Below are positions 25,789 through 34,169 of a DNA stretch of 64,000 nucleotides, piece after piece (within the stretch, counting starts at the first letter, position 1; each line of letters begins with the position of its first letter). The notes beneath the pieces are model-generated. The model saw only the letters and a list, made by a program, of their open reading frames with translations. It did not search any database and had not been told where the DNA came from. Source of the stretch: Bacteroidota bacterium (GTDB taxonomy: Bacteria; Bacteroidota; Ignavibacteria; Ignavibacteriales; Melioribacteraceae); the NCBI GenBank assembly GCA_023381535.1, contig JAMCSN010000226.1:1-64000 (forward strand), read 5' to 3'. Both the position numbers and the translations under genes were made by a program.

Positions 25789-26040
25789 ATGCCAATCTTT
25801 GAATACAAATGCAACGACTGCGGTAAGAAATTCGATGTGCTGCACAAATCATCCGCCAATTTAGATGAAGTTGTTTGCCCCGATTGCCAATCTAAAAACA
25901 GCAAAAAACTTTTTTCGTCTTTCAGCGCTTCAACCGGAAGCTCGTCGAGTTTCGACAGCGGTCCGTCATGTTCGGACGGAAGCTGCGGTGTTCCATCGTA
26001 CGGCGGCGGCTGCGCCAACGGAATGTGCGGTTTAAACTAG
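25789..26040 (+). CDS. FmdB-type zinc ribbon protein
   Basis: The 83 residues begin with PIFEYKCNDCGKKFDVL and continue with VVCPDCQSKNSKKLFS, giving the C4 ribbon of the FmdB/CxxC_CxxC_SSSS family, then a low-complexity Ser/Gly/Cys tail with further CSDGSCG and GGCANGMCG. The family has no firm role; an early link to formamidase regulation is historical. AAAGGAA precedes the start. Probably cotranscribed with the FAH gene. Confidence 0.9.
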   Translation: MPIFEYKCNDCGKKFDVLHKSSANLDEVVCPDCQSKNSKKLFSSFSASTGSSSSFDSGPSCSDGSCGVPSYGGGCANGMCGLN

Positions 26041-26212
26041 TTCACCTCTAATTACTTCTCGGGGGATTGTGTTTTAAAAATCTTGACTGAGAGAACAAGC
26101 TAGTTCTGCCTTGCCGCTAACGTTTTAATCAAAAACCAAAGCTCTTTTCAAAGTTTAATTGCATGAATTCCAATTTTACTTTTTTTATCTTAGCAATAGA
26201 GGAAGCGGCAAT

Positions 26213-26617
26213 ATGAAAGAAAACATCAAAGTTGCAATTGAATATTGGGTCGAAAGTTCCAAGTACGACTTAATTACCGCTGAAGCGATGCTAAAAAGTA
26301 AGCGCTATTTGTACGTTGGTTTCTTTTGTCATCTCTCTATCGAGAAAATTTTAAAAGCTTATTACTGGAAAATCGTTGGTAAAGAACCTCCGTTTACTCA
26401 TAACCTGAACCTATTAGTTGAAAAAACAAATTTATCCGAGTTGTTAAAAGATGATTTTCAAATTTTGCTTGATGAATTGATACCATTAAATATAAAATCG
26501 CGCTACCCGGACGATAGGCGGAGAATTTCTAAGGCGCTTAATAACAGTCGTTGTAGATCATTACTAAAAAGAACAAAAGAGTTTTATAGATGGACAGAAA
26601 AGTTATTGCATCAGTAA
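26213..26617 (+). CDS. HEPN-domain protein of a HEPN/MNT pair
   Basis: The ATG at 26213, after GAGGAAG, gives 134 residues. The helical body EYWVESSKYDLITAEAML, HLSIEKILKAYYW and SRYPDD is the COG2250-type HEPN domain. It overlaps the nucleotidyltransferase gene by 28 bases, the standard layout of HEPN/MNT toxin-antitoxin modules where the HEPN partner is the candidate toxin and the MNT partner adds nucleotides to it. A strict RX4-6H site is not obvious near the end, so RNase activity is uncertain. An upstream start at 26159 is rejected for lack of conservation. Confidence 0.82.
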   Translation: MKENIKVAIEYWVESSKYDLITAEAMLKSKRYLYVGFFCHLSIEKILKAYYWKIVGKEPPFTHNLNLLVEKTNLSELLKDDFQILLDELIPLNIKSRYPDDRRRISKALNNSRCRSLLKRTKEFYRWTEKLLHQ

Positions 26618-26898
26618 AAAGATTTGCAAAAGAGGTTAGGAAAGAATTTCCCGTCAAAAAGATTATTTTGTTCGGTTCCTATGCCAACGGCACCGAACGT
26701 GAAGACAGCGACATTGACGTTGCTGTTATTGTTGATAAATATAACGGCAATATCATTACGGCTAACGGAAAGCTGTTCTCTTTGGTCAGAAAAATCGACG
26801 TAAGGATTGAACCGATTCTTTTGGAAACACAATATGATAAAAGCGGTTTTGTTCGATCTATTTTGAGAAGCGGTAAAGTAATTTTCTCTGCGAATTGA
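26590..26898 (+). CDS. Minimal nucleotidyltransferase (MNT), partner of the HEPN protein
   Basis: A 102-residue protein with the pol-beta-type motif GSYANGTEREDSDIDV at 29-44, supplying the GS turn and the two metal-binding Asp (D41 and D43); a third acidic position follows in DVRIEPILLE. Such MNT proteins transfer nucleotides, often AMP, to a Tyr of their HEPN partner and thus silence it. Start codon and overlap with the HEPN gene show coupling. All catalytic residues are visible. Confidence 0.9.
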   Translation: MDRKVIASVKRFAKEVRKEFPVKKIILFGSYANGTEREDSDIDVAVIVDKYNGNIITANGKLFSLVRKIDVRIEPILLETQYDKSGFVRSILRSGKVIFSAN

Positions 26899-26993
26899 TC
26901 ACCATTTTTTTACCATAGTTTCTTTTAACAATCATTCCATGTTAATTCTAGAGGATTTTTGCTAATCTTTTATAAAAAATCAGAAAGGCAAAT

Positions 26994-27299
26994 ATGGAAA
27001 AGCAGTACAAATCATTTAAAGATTTTTATCCTTTCTACCTTTCCCAGCATCAAGACATAACTTGCAGACGGCTTCACTTTGCCGGGACGGCACTTGTGAT
27101 TCTTACTGCGGTTTATGTTCTCTTCACAAGCCGGTGGATCTTGTTTATCCTCATGCCAATTTTCGGATACGGTTTCGCATGGGTCGGTCATTTCTTCTTT
27201 GAAAAAAATCGTCCCGCTACTTTTACTTATCCGTTGTACAGTTTGAGCGGAGACTTTGTGATGTTCAAAGATATTTTGAGCGGCAAGATACTGTGGTGA
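26994..27299 (+). CDS. DUF962 (Mpo1-like) membrane protein
   Basis: A 101-residue protein with two hydrophobic hairpins (about 33-47 and 49-66) and the family residues FYPFYLSQHQD, CRRLHFAGT, WVGHFFFEKNRPATF. The histidines in YLSQH, RLHF and GHF match the iron-binding positions of yeast Mpo1, a dioxygenase that shortens 2-hydroxy fatty acids. The bacterial function is inferred only. AGAAAGG precedes the ATG. Single-gene unit. Confidence 0.82.
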   Translation: MEKQYKSFKDFYPFYLSQHQDITCRRLHFAGTALVILTAVYVLFTSRWILFILMPIFGYGFAWVGHFFFEKNRPATFTYPLYSLSGDFVMFKDILSGKILW

Positions 27300-27375
27300 A
27301 ATATTATTGAGGTGTTTTTTAATTGTGGTTGTATTGTTATCAAATCAAGAAATGGCTCCTAACAACCAAGGGAAA

Positions 27376-27810
27376 TTACCACGAATTATCAAACGTTTTC
27401 GGGTACTTTAATTTATTCATGAACATGTTCTGAATAATTCCAACTTGCGTTGTTGGTAATACACCGATAACGAAAATTAAAAGAGGCCACAACAATGCAA
27501 TTGCAGCAACTAGTTTTGCATCGTTTGAATAAAAATAATATCCCAACAATGGACAGATAAACCATTTAAGTTTTGTAACGATTACGCCGATAAATGCAAG
27601 ATTAACATTGACGTATTTATATCTTACAAACATAGCCCACAATACATTTGATACAACAACAAAAATTAGTGTCGTCTGCCATCTAAAAAAAAGTAATAGA
27701 ATTGGTCCAAAAACTTGTGAAAGAAAAATTGGCCACCTTCCCCATTCAACCGCTCGAAGCCAGCACCATTGAAGATTTTCTTGATCTGAATGTTCATTGG
27801 GTTTCCACAT
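27376..27810 (-). CDS. Small membrane protein of unknown function, paired with a HEPN-motif protein
   Basis: The 144 residues start at an ATG following AGGAG. The first 25 are polar with WCWLRAVEWGRWP, then hydrophobic helices span about 28-60, 70-95 and 105-125. I recognise no family. The gene starts 20 bases after the HEPN-motif gene on the same strand, so the two likely form one operon. An RNase-like cytosolic protein with a small membrane protein is an arrangement seen in several phage-defence modules, but that is only an analogy. Base composition is more AT rich than the core genes around it. Confidence 0.55.
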   Translation of the reverse strand: MWKPNEHSDQENLQWCWLRAVEWGRWPIFLSQVFGPILLLFFRWQTTLIFVVVSNVLWAMFVRYKYVNVNLAFIGVIVTKLKWFICPLLGYYFYSNDAKLVAAIALLWPLLIFVIGVLPTTQVGIIQNMFMNKLKYPKTFDNSW

Positions 27811-27830
27811 TCTCAACTACTCCTATTGAT

Positions 27831-28421
27831 TTATTCTTTAGGTGTTAATACGTCAGCTTCCAAAAGTGTTTTTATTAATAAACTAAGCGTTGCAGAAAAC
27901 CAATCTACTGCTTGCAATAAATTATTTAATTCTACGTCAGAAATGATTAAGTCTTTGCTGTTCTTGGGATGAGTGATTCTATTGCGTAGTTTAATTGATT
28001 CTTTGAAACAGTTCCACCTATTATCATTACCTAAATTTAGATTTAATTTTTTACCATGGACTTTCAGAACGGCATCAAATGCAAATCTGATTGTAATATC
28101 AATTGGATAAAATATCGATCGTCTTTTTATTCGAGCGTTGTCGGCAAATTCGTAAGATTCTTCATTTATTATTGATATTTCTTCTGTGCTGAGCTTAACT
28201 ATACCAAATTTATCTGATGCTGATAGTGCTTGTTGTTTTAGTCTATAAGCAACACCTTCTACGTGGGCAAAAAACGAGCGCACATACATTCTGCGCCAAA
28301 ATTGTTCTTTGCCTTCTAAAGTATGCTTCATACATCTAAGTTCATCCTCACGAAGTATTTTTGATAATTTTTTTAATTCATTAATATGATTTAACAAATC
28401 ATACATGTTTATTCCATCCAT
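27831..28421 (-). CDS. HEPN-motif protein (possible RNase), unknown family
   Basis: A 196-residue mostly helical protein. A block RRMYVRSFFAHVEGVAYRLK is followed by a linker and then ESIKLRNRITHP, in which R146, N147 and H151 form an R-N-x3-H site, the catalytic signature of HEPN ribonucleases. The arrangement (long helices, motif in a helix near the C-terminal third) fits a HEPN fold, but no named family is recognised. It is the first gene of a two-gene minus-strand unit with a small membrane protein. A defence or stress role is plausible by analogy only. An ATG at 28406 is an alternative start. Confidence 0.6.
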   Translation of the reverse strand: MDGINMYDLLNHINELKKLSKILREDELRCMKHTLEGKEQFWRRMYVRSFFAHVEGVAYRLKQQALSASDKFGIVKLSTEEISIINEESYEFADNARIKRRSIFYPIDITIRFAFDAVLKVHGKKLNLNLGNDNRWNCFKESIKLRNRITHPKNSKDLIISDVELNNLLQAVDWFSATLSLLIKTLLEADVLTPKE

Positions 28422-28756
28422 CCACTTATTCGAATGTCGTGAACTTTAAGTTAAAGACTCCCAGCAAACATTCGCAACTCACATAGGCTTAGAACGACAT
28501 CTCAACAATTGCAAAACAAAAAGTGTAATTTGTCAAATCAAAAATTAACAGTTCGCTGAGATTTATTTTCTTTGTTCTGTATTACGAAAACAAAGTACCC
28601 CAAGTCAAGTGGGTGTGAGAGGATTGTGTCTCAATAAATTTTTACTTCTACAATTACCCAATATCAAAATGTTATTTTCAAATTTTATTATCTCACACCC
28701 CCTAAAGAAGTGTTCCGGTACCGCTTCAACTTACCTTAAAACAAAATTGTTGTCAA
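28422..28756. other. Intergenic gap with a possible mini element
   Basis: No gene is visible in these 335 bases, which separate the HEPN-motif unit's start from the two-component system's end. The composition is strongly AT rich. The only structure found is the inverted repeat listed at 28611-28700. Confidence 0.5.
28611..28700. repeat. 90-bp segment bounded by 10-bp inverted repeats
   Basis: GGGTGTGAGA at 28611-28620 and TCTCACACCC at 28691-28700 are perfect complements around 70 AT-rich bases. It could be a small non-autonomous element or a long-range terminator for the response-regulator gene that ends at 28757. No target duplication was confirmed. Confidence 0.45.
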
Positions 28757-29473
28757 TTAATTTCTATCTTCAAACGAGTATCCGGCGCTACGGATACTTT
28801 TAATATAAACCGGGCTTTGAGGATCTTCCTCAAAATATTTTCTGAGGCGGGAAATAAAATTATCAACCGTTCTCGTTTCAACTTCGGAGGTTATGTGCCA
28901 GACATTCTCAAGCAATTCTTTCCTCGAAACAATCTTCCCTTTTCTCTCAAGCAGATATTTCATCACCATCGCTTCGCGCTGTGTGAGGACAAATTCTTTC
29001 TCGCCGCATTTGCAGCGGAGGTTTTCAAAATTGATTTCGCTTTTTCCGAAATGATAAACCGGCTGGGATTCCGTTGAAGATTTGTACCACAACTTACGCC
29101 TCAGCATTCCCCTAATACGCAGCAGCAGCTCCTGAAGATGAAACGGTTTGGTCATGTAATCATCCGCGCCGAGTTCAAGTCCTCTAACTTTATCTTCCAC
29201 AGACGTCCGCGCCGTCAGCATAAGTATCGGCATCTGGGGATATTTTGCGCGCACCTGCTGCGCAATTTCAAATCCGTTGTAATACGGCAGCATTATATCC
29301 AGAATGATAAGATCGTATTCGTTCGTGTTGAACATAACAAGCGCTTGTCTGCCGTCCTTTGCCCAATCAACCGCGTAACCTTCGTCGGTCAAATTGTATT
29401 CAAGACCGATTGCGAGAGTTTCTTCATCTTCGACGAGTAAAATTTTTTCTTTTTTTGTTCGATCATTCTCCAT
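28757..29473 (-). CDS. OmpR/PhoB-family response regulator
   Basis: A 238-residue protein: receiver domain with acidic pair (LVEDEE), phospho-acceptor Asp in LIILDIML, Thr in MLTART, Lys in MTKPF; then a winged-helix DNA-binding domain ending RSAGYSFE. It overlaps the histidine-kinase gene's end by 11 bases, so the kinase is its partner. The regulated genes are unknown; the nearby gap contains nothing recognisable as an operator. Confidence 0.94.
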   Translation of the reverse strand: MENDRTKKEKILLVEDEETLAIGLEYNLTDEGYAVDWAKDGRQALVMFNTNEYDLIILDIMLPYYNGFEIAQQVRAKYPQMPILMLTARTSVEDKVRGLELGADDYMTKPFHLQELLLRIRGMLRRKLWYKSSTESQPVYHFGKSEINFENLRCKCGEKEFVLTQREAMVMKYLLERKGKIVSRKELLENVWHITSEVETRTVDNFISRLRKYFEEDPQSPVYIKSIRSAGYSFEDRN

Positions 29474-30488
29474 CGGCTTCTTCCATAATTTTTTCTTTCC
29501 GCGCCGTTTGTCTCAGCAGCGAATTGACATAGAATTTTTTCGACGTCTGGTAAATCGGCAGCTCGATTCTGAAACAGCTTCCCATGTTTTCCCCTTCGCT
29601 AATAACGGAAATTCTGCCGCCGTGAAATTTTACGATTTCTTTTACCCAGTACAATCCGAGACCGGTGCCCTTTACGTTCGGAATATTTTTGTTGTCGATC
29701 CGCTGAAATTTATTAAAAATTGTTTTTTGATTTTTTGTCTCGATGCCGATGCCTTTGTCGATGAATTCAATCAAAATTTTTTTGGGAAGACGCGAGAGCT
29801 TCACATTAATATTTACCGGAGATCTGGAATACTTAATGGCGTTATCGGTAAGATTATCAAAAACAATTTGCATCGCGTCTTTATCGATTACGCATTTGCA
29901 CTCAAGTTCGCCCTCAACTTTTACAGCGGAATCGGAAAGACGGAACTGGCCGACCGCATCGGCAACAAGCTGCCGAATGATTGAATCGGCGTTGTACACG
30001 TGATAGTCGTGGGCAATTCTTTTTTGCTCAAGCCGTGATATTTCCAAAATAGAATTTATCAGCTTCTTCAGCCGGTTGGCATCCTTCATCATAATTTCTA
30101 AAAATTCTTTCTGCTTATCGGCTTGAACTTTTTTCATGCTGAGCGTTTCAAGATATAATTGAATTGACGATAGCGGCGATTTCAGTTCGTGCGTAACATT
30201 GGCAATGAAGTTATCGTAAAGAGTGGTGACTTTCATTTGCACCGTGAGGTTGCGGAAAATAAAAAACAACGCGACGGCAATTAGAACAATTAAAATAATT
30301 CCGCCGACAAACACGCCAACGTTAGGGCTATCGATAACTATCTGTGGAGAAAGTTTGTCCCCCACTTGTTGGAAGATCAAATTATTGGAGACGTACCAGT
30401 AAATCCACAAGGTAAGAAGTCCCATCCACGCAAGCTGTGCGAAGACAAAAGCGAAAATCAGAAAAATAAGGGAATGACGTTTTTTCAT
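29463..30488 (-). CDS. Membrane sensor histidine kinase
   Basis: A 341-residue kinase. Two membrane helices (about 8-32 and 57-77) enclose only about 25 periplasmic residues, and no HAMP domain follows. The H box reads ANVTHELKSPLS, then N box DNLTDNAIKYS, G1 box DKGIGI and G2 box GTGLGLYWVK. With so small an outside loop the signal is likely membrane- or periplasm-internal rather than a soluble ligand. Cotranscribed with the response regulator. Confidence 0.93.
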   Translation of the reverse strand: MKKRHSLIFLIFAFVFAQLAWMGLLTLWIYWYVSNNLIFQQVGDKLSPQIVIDSPNVGVFVGGIILIVLIAVALFFIFRNLTVQMKVTTLYDNFIANVTHELKSPLSSIQLYLETLSMKKVQADKQKEFLEIMMKDANRLKKLINSILEISRLEQKRIAHDYHVYNADSIIRQLVADAVGQFRLSDSAVKVEGELECKCVIDKDAMQIVFDNLTDNAIKYSRSPVNINVKLSRLPKKILIEFIDKGIGIETKNQKTIFNKFQRIDNKNIPNVKGTGLGLYWVKEIVKFHGGRISVISEGENMGSCFRIELPIYQTSKKFYVNSLLRQTARKEKIMEEADGE

Positions 30489-30641
30489 CGGACTGCAATT
30501 TAATTATGGATTAGAACCCGTATCGTCCTTTATACTCATCACAAATATCCGCTAATAAAACGAGAAGTGAAATATTGCTAAGGTTTATTTTACGGTTACC
30601 ACTACAGAAGAATTGCTGCAACTATTTGACCATTCCCATTT

Positions 30642-30718
30642 CCCCCTCCGCCACTCTGAGCTTGCCGAAGAGAAGGAGGGGGACACACGAGTGGGCTTGT
30701 CCCGAACTTGTTTCGGGA
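30642..30718. repeat. Two adjoining palindromes downstream of the M49 peptidase gene
   Basis: CCCCCTCC (30642-30649) pairs with GGAGGGGG (30675-30682) around a CTCTGAGCTTGCCGAAGAG core, and TCCCGAA (30700-30706) pairs with TTCGGGA (30712-30718), touching the stop codon of the peptidase gene. The second core, CGAACTTGTTTCG, is the same type as that inside the 15.9-kb element. They may serve as transcription ends as well as being mobile repeats. Confidence 0.65.
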
Positions 30719-32758
30719 TCAATTATACGTCATCAAGAATGAATATTCCTTCGCATAATTCAGCATCTGCTTCGTAAAGTCGTCCGGGTATTCAATCTTA
30801 ACATCAATGATTCTATCGCCGTCAACAACCGGAATCAGCACGGGATTAATGAACCCCGCATACGGAGCGATGTTCAATTTCTTGTAGCGTTCCAAAACTT
30901 CTTTGTGAATTTGCTGATCGACTTTGACGCCGTACGTTTCAACTAAATTTTTTCCGGCGTTGTAATCGCCTTCCGATTTGATTCTCTGAATCTCTCGCAA
31001 AAGTTGACCGAACAGCGTTCTCAACTTGTTGTAATCATTAATCACAAAATAAGTTTTGCCGTCTCTAACTTTCTTCTCGATCATTCGATCGTTCATTCCT
31101 TTTTCGTAAGACCACTTTGCAATCAACTGACGGTTGCGCATGTGCGCTTCTTCAACATTTTCCCCGGGCTGAATTCTTGCAAGCTGAACCATCAAACCGT
31201 TGCGTATGTATTGATCGTAAACCGCTTTGCCGACTTCAAGCGACGGCATCACGCCGATATCAACTAATTTTTGATCCATGATGAAATAAAGCGCAACTAA
31301 ATCCGCGCGAGCTTCTTCCAATGTTGATGCGTAGTTTTTCAATGTTTCGTTAGGAGTTCCCACGCCGGGATTCAACTGTCCCGATGCGTGACCGATTACC
31401 TCGTGCATGTCGGTGTGAAGATCGTCGCCGAGAGCGCCGTATTTCTTCGCGCGTTCAATTTCTTCTTTCGAGTAAGCAAACTCTTCAAGCACACCGCTAG
31501 TCTCGGCGGCTTTGTTGTATGAGTAAACTATGTTGCCGAGATTCACGGATTTCGATCCGTATTCTTTGCGAATCCAGTTTGCATTCGGTAAATTTATTCC
31601 GATCGGTGTTGAAGGCGACGAATCCCCGGATTCGGTTACAACTGTTATAACTTTTGCAGAAATCCCTTTCACACTTTTCTTTTTGTGCTGCGGCAAAATT
31701 GGCGAGTTGTCTTCGAACCACTGCGCGTTATCGCTGATGGCTTTAATTCTTTTTGTTGCTTCGGGATCTTTGAACGACACAACCGATTCATACGTTCCGC
31801 GGTAACCGAGCGGATCGTTGTATGTTTCAATAAATCCGTTTATGAAATCCACGGTCGAAGACGTGTCTTTAACCCATGCGATGTTGTACTCGTCCCATTT
31901 CTTTAAGTCGCCCGTTTGATAATATTCAACCAGCAATTGAAGCGCTTTTTTCTGCTGATCGTTTTCAGCAACGGTGATCGCTTTGTTCAGCCACTCAACA
32001 ACTTTTTTGAGAGCGAATGCATACATGCTGTTGGTCTTATAGTGACGTTCGAAAACTTGTCCCTTTTCTCTCAAGAGTTTGGAATTTAATCCGTAGGATA
32101 TCGGTTCGGAATCGTTCGGGTTAATCATTTTTTTGTAGAACGCTTCAACTTCTTTTTGAGTAACTCCTTCATAAAAATTTACTGCGGAAGTTTTTACCAT
32201 ATCCACCTTCGGATCAAGGTTTACTTTTATTGCATCCACGTTTGGATCAAATAAAATTGGGGTGAGCTTCTTTATAAGATCAGCCGGGCGCTCATCATTT
32301 TGAAGCGGCAATTTATATTCATCGGAACCGTACACAAGATCTTGGAAATATTCTTTTGAAAATTCCGGCAGAAACTTTTTGTTGGAGTAATGATGATGAA
32401 TTCCGTTTGAGAACCAGACACGTTTCGTATAAACCATAAACTTTTGAAAATCGGGCGTGGTTCTATCGCCGGAGTATGTGTTTACGATCGCCTCAAGAGT
32501 GCGCTTGATGTACAAATTGTTTTTGTAATTCTGATCGTAAATAATTTCTCTGCCGGAAAGCGCCGCTTGATACAAGTAATAAATAAGCTCTTTCTGTCTT
32601 AACGTGAGAGTTTCGAAGCCCGGAACTTTGTAGCGTTGAATTCTGAGATCCGCAAATTGCTCGGTCACATATTTGAAATTATCCGTTTCTTGTTTGGGCG
32701 CGCAGCTCATAATTATTATTCCCGATAAAATGAAAAGTAATATTTTAATTTGCCGCAT
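30719..32758 (-). CDS. Dipeptidyl peptidase III-like lipoprotein (M49 family)
   Basis: A 679-residue protein with a lipoprotein signal (Cys19 in IIIMSCAPK). Zinc-site motif HEVIGH lies at 452-457 and the third-ligand motif EEARAD at 481-486, together the M49 signature. DPP III removes dipeptides from the N-terminus of short peptides. The lipid anchor places it in the periplasm or outer membrane, suggesting a role in taking up peptides, unlike the cytosolic eukaryotic enzyme. Length is usual for bacterial members. No operon partner. Confidence 0.92.
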   Translation of the reverse strand: MRQIKILLFILSGIIIMSCAPKQETDNFKYVTEQFADLRIQRYKVPGFETLTLRQKELIYYLYQAALSGREIIYDQNYKNNLYIKRTLEAIVNTYSGDRTTPDFQKFMVYTKRVWFSNGIHHHYSNKKFLPEFSKEYFQDLVYGSDEYKLPLQNDERPADLIKKLTPILFDPNVDAIKVNLDPKVDMVKTSAVNFYEGVTQKEVEAFYKKMINPNDSEPISYGLNSKLLREKGQVFERHYKTNSMYAFALKKVVEWLNKAITVAENDQQKKALQLLVEYYQTGDLKKWDEYNIAWVKDTSSTVDFINGFIETYNDPLGYRGTYESVVSFKDPEATKRIKAISDNAQWFEDNSPILPQHKKKSVKGISAKVITVVTESGDSSPSTPIGINLPNANWIRKEYGSKSVNLGNIVYSYNKAAETSGVLEEFAYSKEEIERAKKYGALGDDLHTDMHEVIGHASGQLNPGVGTPNETLKNYASTLEEARADLVALYFIMDQKLVDIGVMPSLEVGKAVYDQYIRNGLMVQLARIQPGENVEEAHMRNRQLIAKWSYEKGMNDRMIEKKVRDGKTYFVINDYNKLRTLFGQLLREIQRIKSEGDYNAGKNLVETYGVKVDQQIHKEVLERYKKLNIAPYAGFINPVLIPVVDGDRIIDVKIEYPDDFTKQMLNYAKEYSFLMTYN

Positions 32759-32852
32759 GAATATTCCGCTCTTTGTTTGATTATTTTGCGATGAAAAATA
32801 TAATTTTTGATCACGCTAAACAATGAATCAATTAAGAATCGGGATATAATTG

Positions 32853-33185
32853 ATGAACGTTCAGATAATCGGCACTAAAGGTTGTAGCGAAACGCGAAAG
32901 GCGGAAAGATTTTTCAGCGAAAGAAGGATTCAGTTTCATTTCCGCGATTTGAACGAAAAAGGCTTGGCAAAAGGCGAACTTGAAAACATTACACACGTAA
33001 TTCCTATCGAAGAATTGATTGACCGCGACGGAAAGCAGTACAAGAAAAGAAATATGCAGTACATGGTTTTTAATCTTGAAGAGGAACTGCTGAGCGATCC
33101 GCTGTTATTGAAAACACCGATAGTTAGAAATGAAAAGGAAGTTACAATTGGTTACCAGCCGGACGTGTGGAAGAGGTGGGTGTAG
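32853..33185 (+). CDS. ArsC/Spx-type thioredoxin-fold protein
   Basis: Starts at the ATG at 32853, three bases after a TTG. The 110 residues begin with IIGTKGCSETRKAERFF, in which one Cys is at the position of the arsenate reductase active Cys (CxxxRKA), and end with LKTPIVRNEKEVTIGYQPDVW, matching the family's cis-Pro loop. It lacks the second Cys of Spx. Whether it reduces arsenate is unknown; YffB/ArsC-like proteins of this sort are often of undetermined role. Confidence 0.82.
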   Translation: MNVQIIGTKGCSETRKAERFFSERRIQFHFRDLNEKGLAKGELENITHVIPIEELIDRDGKQYKKRNMQYMVFNLEEELLSDPLLLKTPIVRNEKEVTIGYQPDVWKRWV

Positions 33186-33191
33186 AGAAGC

Positions 33192-33294
33192 ATGGAAAGA
33201 TGGAAAAATTTAAAGATTGAAAGAAGAAAAAATTCAAAGATTAAAAAACGGGTTGCTGGGAATCTTTCCTTCTTTCAATTATTCAATCTTTCCT
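33192..33294. repeat. Inverted purine-rich repeats between convergent genes
   Basis: The left arm (33192-33242) is built of GGAAAGATGGAAAAAT and AAAGATTGAAAGAAG units; the right arm (33261-33294) is the complement type, AATCTTTCCTTCTTTCAA. Together they could fold as a long imperfect hairpin at the ends of the ArsC-like and HAD genes. Confidence 0.6.
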
Positions 33295-33304
33295 TAACTT
33301 TATT

Positions 33305-33934
33305 TCAAAGTTGTTGAATAATTCCACGTTCCTTTAACTCGCTAATCAGTTTTTCATAACCAACAAACTGAACGCCGTTCCAGCCGCATCGTTTTGCACC
33401 GTCGATGTATTCTTGAATGTCGTCAATAAAAAAATGTTCTTGCGACGGTCTCTGCGTGAATTGTTCTACCGCTCTATAAATTTTTTCTTCGGGTTTTACG
33501 GCGCCGACTTCATGTGACAGGAAAAGTTTATCGAACCAATTCAGAAAATCATAATCGCCGTAACCGTACTGTTTGTGGATGCTGTTCGTGTTGGAAAGCA
33601 GAACAACTTTGTATTTCTTTTTTAATTCCGGAATAAGGTGAATAACGTCGTAGTTCAAAGTAAAAATATCCGAAATGATCCTGCGGAATTCCTCGGCAGT
33701 AACTTTGTTCTCAAGCCATTTGATCATAACTGCAAGATACTCGTCTTCGCTCAAGATTCCTTTTTCAAATTCTCTGTGAACGTTGTAATGATCGCGGTAG
33801 TGCTGCGTAAATTTGTCTCCAAGTCCCGGCTTAATTTTATTGAAATGATTCAAAGGTTTTGTGTAATCGAAAGGAATGAGAACATTCCCAAGATCGAAAA
33901 CAATTACGGAATATTGTGACAAGGCGTAATCCAA
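33305..33934 (-). CDS. HAD-superfamily hydrolase
   Basis: A 209-residue HAD protein. Motif I is VFDLGNVL, where the second Asp of the usual DxD is replaced by Asn (DxG-N, as in many YihX-type phosphatases), motif II is LLSNTN, motif III Lys lies in GAVKPEEKIYRA and motif IV is FIDDI. The cap is a small helical bundle at residues about 20-90. It is probably a small-molecule phosphatase; substrate unknown. Confidence 0.86.
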   Translation of the reverse strand: MDYALSQYSVIVFDLGNVLIPFDYTKPLNHFNKIKPGLGDKFTQHYRDHYNVHREFEKGILSEDEYLAVMIKWLENKVTAEEFRRIISDIFTLNYDVIHLIPELKKKYKVVLLSNTNSIHKQYGYGDYDFLNWFDKLFLSHEVGAVKPEEKIYRAVEQFTQRPSQEHFFIDDIQEYIDGAKRCGWNGVQFVGYEKLISELKERGIIQQL

Positions 33935-33990
33935 TTTTTTTGCTGGTGCAATTAAACATCATACGCGGTAAACATTCAAGCGAAAAACTT

Positions 33991-34034
33991 CTTGGCGTGC
34001 TTTGCGTGAGATTTTTTCTCGCAAAGACGCTAAG
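33991..34034. repeat. CTTTGCG/CGCAAAG palindromic repeat
   Basis: CTTGGCGTGCTTTGCG is followed by ATTTTTTCT and CGCAAAGACGCTAAG, an imperfect palindrome of a type found scattered in many bacterial genomes. It lies in the 235-base gap upstream of the lipoprotein gene, where no gene is visible. Confidence 0.55.
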
Positions 34035-34169
34035 AGCGCAAAGAAGGCGCTTAACTGAATTGATTATGAATCTTTGTTTATTTATGTTCTAAAAGAAATA
34101 AGAAATATTTATTGTTCCCTTGTAATCTATTTTTAAAAAGTGATTTCAAATGAATGAGTCGGGGGAAGT

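Noticed and set aside
29394..29984. 196-codon plus-strand frame opposite the two-component genes
   Set aside because: It is a shadow of the kinase gene, whose motifs are all in the minus-strand frame.
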